DNA from: Pseudomonas viridiflava | GTDB lineage: Bacteria > Pseudomonadota > Gammaproteobacteria > Pseudomonadales > Pseudomonadaceae | Direction of reading: 5' to 3' | Assembly: GCF_900573885.1 (NCBI RefSeq) | Contig: NZ_UPSE01000449.1 | Span: 62,001 to 126,000 of the forward strand | Length of the DNA stretch: 64,000 bases | Made by a program: the position numbers and the translations under genes | The notes under the pieces: generated by a model | Seen by the model: the letters and a program-made list of their open reading frames with translations, nothing else | Databases searched by the model: none | Told to the model about the DNA's origin: nothing | Shown here: positions 61,112 to 64,000 of the stretch, in pieces | Layout of the letters: the number at the start of each line of letters is the position of its first letter | Numbering within the stretch: the first letter of the stretch is position 1

Positions 61112-61525
61112 TCACTTCACCACTGGGAGGTTTTCGCCGCGCCAGCCGGAAATTCCGCCAGACAGCTTGGCTGCGTTGAAACCGAGTTTTTTCAGGTCGC
61201 GGGCGACGGCGCCGGCGTGTTGGCCCAAAGCGTCGACCACAATGATGGTTTTCGCCTTGTACTTCTCCAGTTCGGCAACACGAGAGGCCACTTTGTCGTA
61301 CGGAATATTCACCGCGCCGACGATATGCCCAGTGGCGAAATCTTTGTTGGGGCGTACGTCGAGCACAATGCCCTCGTCACGGTTGACCAGCGCGGTCAGC
61401 TCGCGCGTGCTCAGGCTGGCGCCGCCCTTGCTCAATTCGGTGTAAATCAGCAATGCCAGCAACACCGCGAAAATACTGCTGAGCACGTAGTGGTTGGTAG
61501 CAAATTCAATCAGGTGAGCGAGCAT
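61112..61525 (-). CDS. Membrane-anchored rhodanese-like protein lacking the catalytic cysteine
   Basis: A 137-residue protein (YibN-like): N-terminal membrane helix (HYVLSSIFAVLLALLIY), then one rhodanese domain (VLDVRPNKDFATGHIVGAVNIP). Where active rhodaneses have a Cys loop this has IIVVDALGQHAG, so it should not carry sulfur. Upstream of grxC and secB, as PA5130 in P. aeruginosa. Start ATG 61525. Function unknown; perhaps a binding domain. Confidence 0.88.
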   Translation of the reverse strand: MLAHLIEFATNHYVLSSIFAVLLALLIYTELSKGGASLSTRELTALVNRDEGIVLDVRPNKDFATGHIVGAVNIPYDKVASRVAELEKYKAKTIIVVDALGQHAGAVARDLKKLGFNAAKLSGGISGWRGENLPVVK

Positions 61526-61734
61526 CAATAAGTCCCAGAACGACAAAATGTCGGCCAGTATACACAGCCCCAAAGGGCGGCCAAACCCCGCACGGCGGTG
61601 ACGCAGCCGCTAACTTCGCTTTAAAATGCCGAACCTTTTTAGCCTGATTGAAAACTAATACGCGGGTGAACAGACCTTCACCGTGTTTCTTCAGCTAAAA
61701 CCTCGATCTCCCATTGCCAAAAGCGAGCCGGATA

Positions 61735-63270
61735 ATGACTGCCACGCCAAAACCACTGGTGCTAATCATCCTCGATGGCTTCGGTCACAGTGACAGCCCC
61801 GAATCCAATGCCATCTACGCCGCCAACACCCCCGTTTACGATCATTTACGCGCCACTCAGCCCAACGGCCTGATTTCCGGCAGCGGCATGGACGTGGGCC
61901 TGCCAGACGGCCAGATGGGCAACTCGGAAGTCGGCCACATGAACCTCGGCGCGGGCCGCGTGGTGTATCAGGATTTCACCCGCGTGACCAAAGCCATCCG
62001 CGACGGTGACTTCTTCACCAACCCGGCCCTGGTCACTGCGGTCGACACCGCAGTCAGCGCCGGCAAAGCCGTGCACATTCTCGGCCTGCTTTCCGACGGC
62101 GGCGTACACAGCCACCAGGATCACCTGGTCGCCATGGCCGACCTGGCTGCCCAGCGTGGCGCGGAAAAAATTTACCTGCACGCGTTCCTCGACGGCCGCG
62201 ACACACCGCCGAAAAGCGCCCAGCCTTCGCTGCAATTAATGGACGAAGCCTTCGCAAGACTCAGCAAAGGCCGCACCGCTACGATTATCGGCCGCTACTT
62301 CGCCATGGACCGTGACAACCGCTGGGACCGTGTTGAGCAGGCTTACAGCCTGATCGTCGACAGCAAGGCCGAGTTCGAAGCGGCCAACGCTCAGGCTGCG
62401 CTGGAAGCCGCTTATGGCCGTGGCGAGAGTGATGAATTCGTCAAAGCCACTCGCATCGGCGCTCCGGCCCCGGTTGAAGACGGCGATGCCGTGGTGTTCA
62501 TGAACTTCCGCGCCGACCGCGCACGCGAGCTGACCCGCGCCTTCGTCGAGCCGGACTTTGCCGACTTCGCTCGCGCCCGTGCACCGCAACTGGCCGGCTT
62601 CGTGATGCTCACCCAGTACGCAGCCAGCATCAAAGCGCCCATCGCCTTTGCTGCCAGCAGCCTCGACAACGTGCTTGGCGAATACCTGGCGAAAAACGGC
62701 AAAACCCAGCTGCGCATCGCCGAAACCGAGAAATACGCCCACGTTACCTTCTTCTTCTCCGGCGGCCGCGAAGACCCGTTCGAAGGCGAAGAGCGCATTC
62801 TGATCCCGTCGCCAAAAGTCGCCACCTACGACCTGCAACCGGAAATGAATGCGCCGCAGGTTACCGACCGCATCGTTGAAGCCATCGAACAGCAGCGCTA
62901 CGACGTCATTGTGGTGAACTATGCCAACGGCGACATGGTTGGCCACACCGGCGTGTTCGCTGCTGCAGTGAAAGCTGTGGAATGTCTGGACGAGTGCGTA
63001 GGCCGTATCGTCGCTGCGCTGGATAAAGTCGGTGGCGAAGCGCTGATTACCGCCGACCACGGCAACGTCGAGCAAATGGAAGACGAAAGCACCGGCCAGG
63101 CGCACACCGCGCACACCTGTGAGCCGGTGCCGTTTATCTACGTGGGCAAACGTGCGCTGACCATTCGTGAAGGCGGCGTGTTGGCAGACGTGGCACCGAC
63201 CATGCTGAAGCTGATGGGCTTGCCCAAGCCAGCAGAGATGACGGGTGAGAGCATCGTCGTTCTGGATTGA
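61735..63270 (+). CDS. gpmI: 2,3-bisphosphoglycerate-independent phosphoglycerate mutase
   Basis: A 511-residue alkaline-phosphatase-superfamily enzyme. Catalytic Ser in [22 protein letters not shown] metal site at the start, and C-terminal [10 protein letters not shown] and [10 protein letters not shown] metal ligands. Interconverts 3- and 2-phosphoglycerate. ATG 61735; the frame opens with TTG at 61714. Divergent from the rhodanese gene. Confidence 0.97.
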   Translation: MTATPKPLVLIILDGFGHSDSPESNAIYAANTPVYDHLRATQPNGLISGSGMDVGLPDGQMGNSEVGHMNLGAGRVVYQDFTRVTKAIRDGDFFTNPALVTAVDTAVSAGKAVHILGLLSDGGVHSHQDHLVAMADLAAQRGAEKIYLHAFLDGRDTPPKSAQPSLQLMDEAFARLSKGRTATIIGRYFAMDRDNRWDRVEQAYSLIVDSKAEFEAANAQAALEAAYGRGESDEFVKATRIGAPAPVEDGDAVVFMNFRADRARELTRAFVEPDFADFARARAPQLAGFVMLTQYAASIKAPIAFAASSLDNVLGEYLAKNGKTQLRIAETEKYAHVTFFFSGGREDPFEGEERILIPSPKVATYDLQPEMNAPQVTDRIVEAIEQQRYDVIVVNYANGDMVGHTGVFAAAVKAVECLDECVGRIVAALDKVGGEALITADHGNVEQMEDESTGQAHTAHTCEPVPFIYVGKRALTIREGGVLADVAPTMLKLMGLPKPAEMTGESIVVLD

Positions 63271-63305
63271 TGAGTCACGCCGGGCTCAGTGATCAACCTT
63301 CCACA

Positions 63306-63331
63306 AAAAACCGGGCCTGAGTCCGGTTTTT
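63306..63331. terminator. Terminator between gpmI and the DUF2235 gene
   Basis: AAAAACCGG and CCGGTTTTT form a 9-bp stem around GCCTGAGT, 36 nt past gpmI. A- and T-runs on both sides let it serve the convergent gene ending at 63341. Confidence 0.88.
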
Positions 63332-63340
63332 CATTTGGCA

Positions 63341-64000
63341 CTACTCGTTGCGAAATCGCCTGCGGCAACCGCCCTCCTCAGGTCGATTGATAAACACAAC
63401 GTCGAAGTCGCTGCTGCCCTTGCCGACGGCCGCGTTCCAGTTGGCTGACAAATGTATGTAGCGACGCCGCAATAACGACTGCTCAGCGACCGACAGCTTG
63501 CTGAAAGGCTTGTTCATCGCATAGGCCAAAAGCGACGCCGCGATGGGCTCCAGCTCGGCCGGAAGCGCATCCGCCGGGGTGGTGGGCACCGGGTCAAACG
63601 CAACCCCGGCTTGTACCGCCAGTTCGCGCATGACGCGCAAATACACCCGCGAAAGCTCACCCCGCACCTTTCGCTGCCCTGCCAATGCAGCGAACACACG
63701 CTTCTGTGGTACGTCTCCATGCACGTGGGAAGGCACCGGCGCGTCCCAAGTGCAGATGTTCAGCTCCTGAGGCGCAAAGCAGGTGCGCCAGCGATGCTCA
63801 GTGCATTTGAAATCATCAAGGGCGCGCCGATACGCCTGGCTTTGTTCGTTAGCGATCGTTGCGGCACACAGGCTGCTTTGCGGTTTGCTCAGCAGCAGTT
63901 TCTCGGTGATCAATGGCAGGTAGCCGCCGCCAATGTCCGAGTGGCTGCCGGGCATTTCGATGTCATGGTCCGTGGCTGTCAGAGGGAAGTTATGGCGACA
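63341..64000 (-). CDS. DUF2235 (Tle-like phospholipase) protein, C-terminal part
   Basis: The frame is open to the right edge, so the gene's start is outside. The visible 219 residues include EMPGSHSDIGGGYLPL, the conserved D/H-rich motif of DUF2235 alpha/beta-hydrolases, which holds the catalytic Asp of type VI secretion Tle effectors. No immunity or VgrG gene is in view, so secretion is only inferred. The rest (about 170 residues) has no recognised motif. Confidence 0.75.
   Translation of the reverse strand, partial: CRHNFPLTATDHDIEMPGSHSDIGGGYLPLITEKLLLSKPQSSLCAATIANEQSQAYRRALDDFKCTEHRWRTCFAPQELNICTWDAPVPSHVHGDVPQKRVFAALAGQRKVRGELSRVYLRVMRELAVQAGVAFDPVPTTPADALPAELEPIAASLLAYAMNKPFSKLSVAEQSLLRRRYIHLSANWNAAVGKGSSDFDVVFINRPEEGGCRRRFRNE

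Overview
The window is a chromosomal segment of a Pseudomonas-type gammaproteobacterium. It is GC-rich. From about 17.6 kb rightwards the gene order matches, from memory, the P. aeruginosa blocks ygiQ / DISM-diguanylate cyclase / alr / dnaB / rplI / rpsR / rpsF / rlmB / rnr / tRNA-Leu / purA / hisZ / hflC / hflK / hflX / hfq / miaA / mutL / amiB / tsaE / nnrD / queG / orn / rsgA / motB / motA / HDOD / rhdA / psd / PilZ-like / fimX (PA4928-PA4959). This is joined directly to secB / grxC / rhodanese / gpmI (PA5128-PA5131 in PAO1). Azurin, a plastocyanin-like copper protein, sits next to a LOG-family gene, another Pseudomonas hallmark. No phage, transposase, rRNA or CRISPR is present.

Layout. 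1-251: 5' end of a branched-chain amino-acid type periplasmic binding protein, with a consensus sigma-54 promoter and an upstream array of five 22-23 bp spaced repeats. 0.7-5.7 kb: a lysine (pipecolate/2-aminoadipate) catabolic cluster, amaA and amaB, a LysR regulator, and a DUF1338 enzyme resembling 2-oxoadipate dioxygenase/decarboxylase. 5.9-7.6 kb: azurin, LOG, and a 54-residue charged protein. 7.6-10 kb: a two-gene lipoprotein operon (beta-helix protein plus diheme cytochrome c). 10.4-17.2 kb: a three-gene predicted amide-ligase/transglutaminase operon of unknown function. 17.7-24.5 kb: ygiQ, a membrane diguanylate cyclase, alr, and a VOC protein plus YafY/WYL regulator with a strong palindromic operator candidate. 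24.6-60.3 kb: the core block of translation, RNA, repair, cell-wall and motility genes. 60.3-63.3 kb: secB, grxC, a cysteine-less rhodanese, gpmI. 63.3-64 kb: the 3' end of a DUF2235 (Tle-like lipase) gene running off the window.

Intergenic spaces carry several families of short palindromic repeats: REPIN-like GTGGGAGCGGC pairs, a GATTCCCGC..GCGGGAAT family, a CCCTCTCCCGC family, and a GTTGGGCTTCGC..CAACCCAACCTAC family. The 3' end of orn has been copied twice, in tandem, downstream of the gene together with one of these repeat pairs.

The main candidates for undescribed biology are the amide-ligase operon, the repeat array upstream of the sigma-54 promoter, the VOC/YafY operator, and the orn tail duplication. 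Synteny and family statements come from memory; no database search was run.
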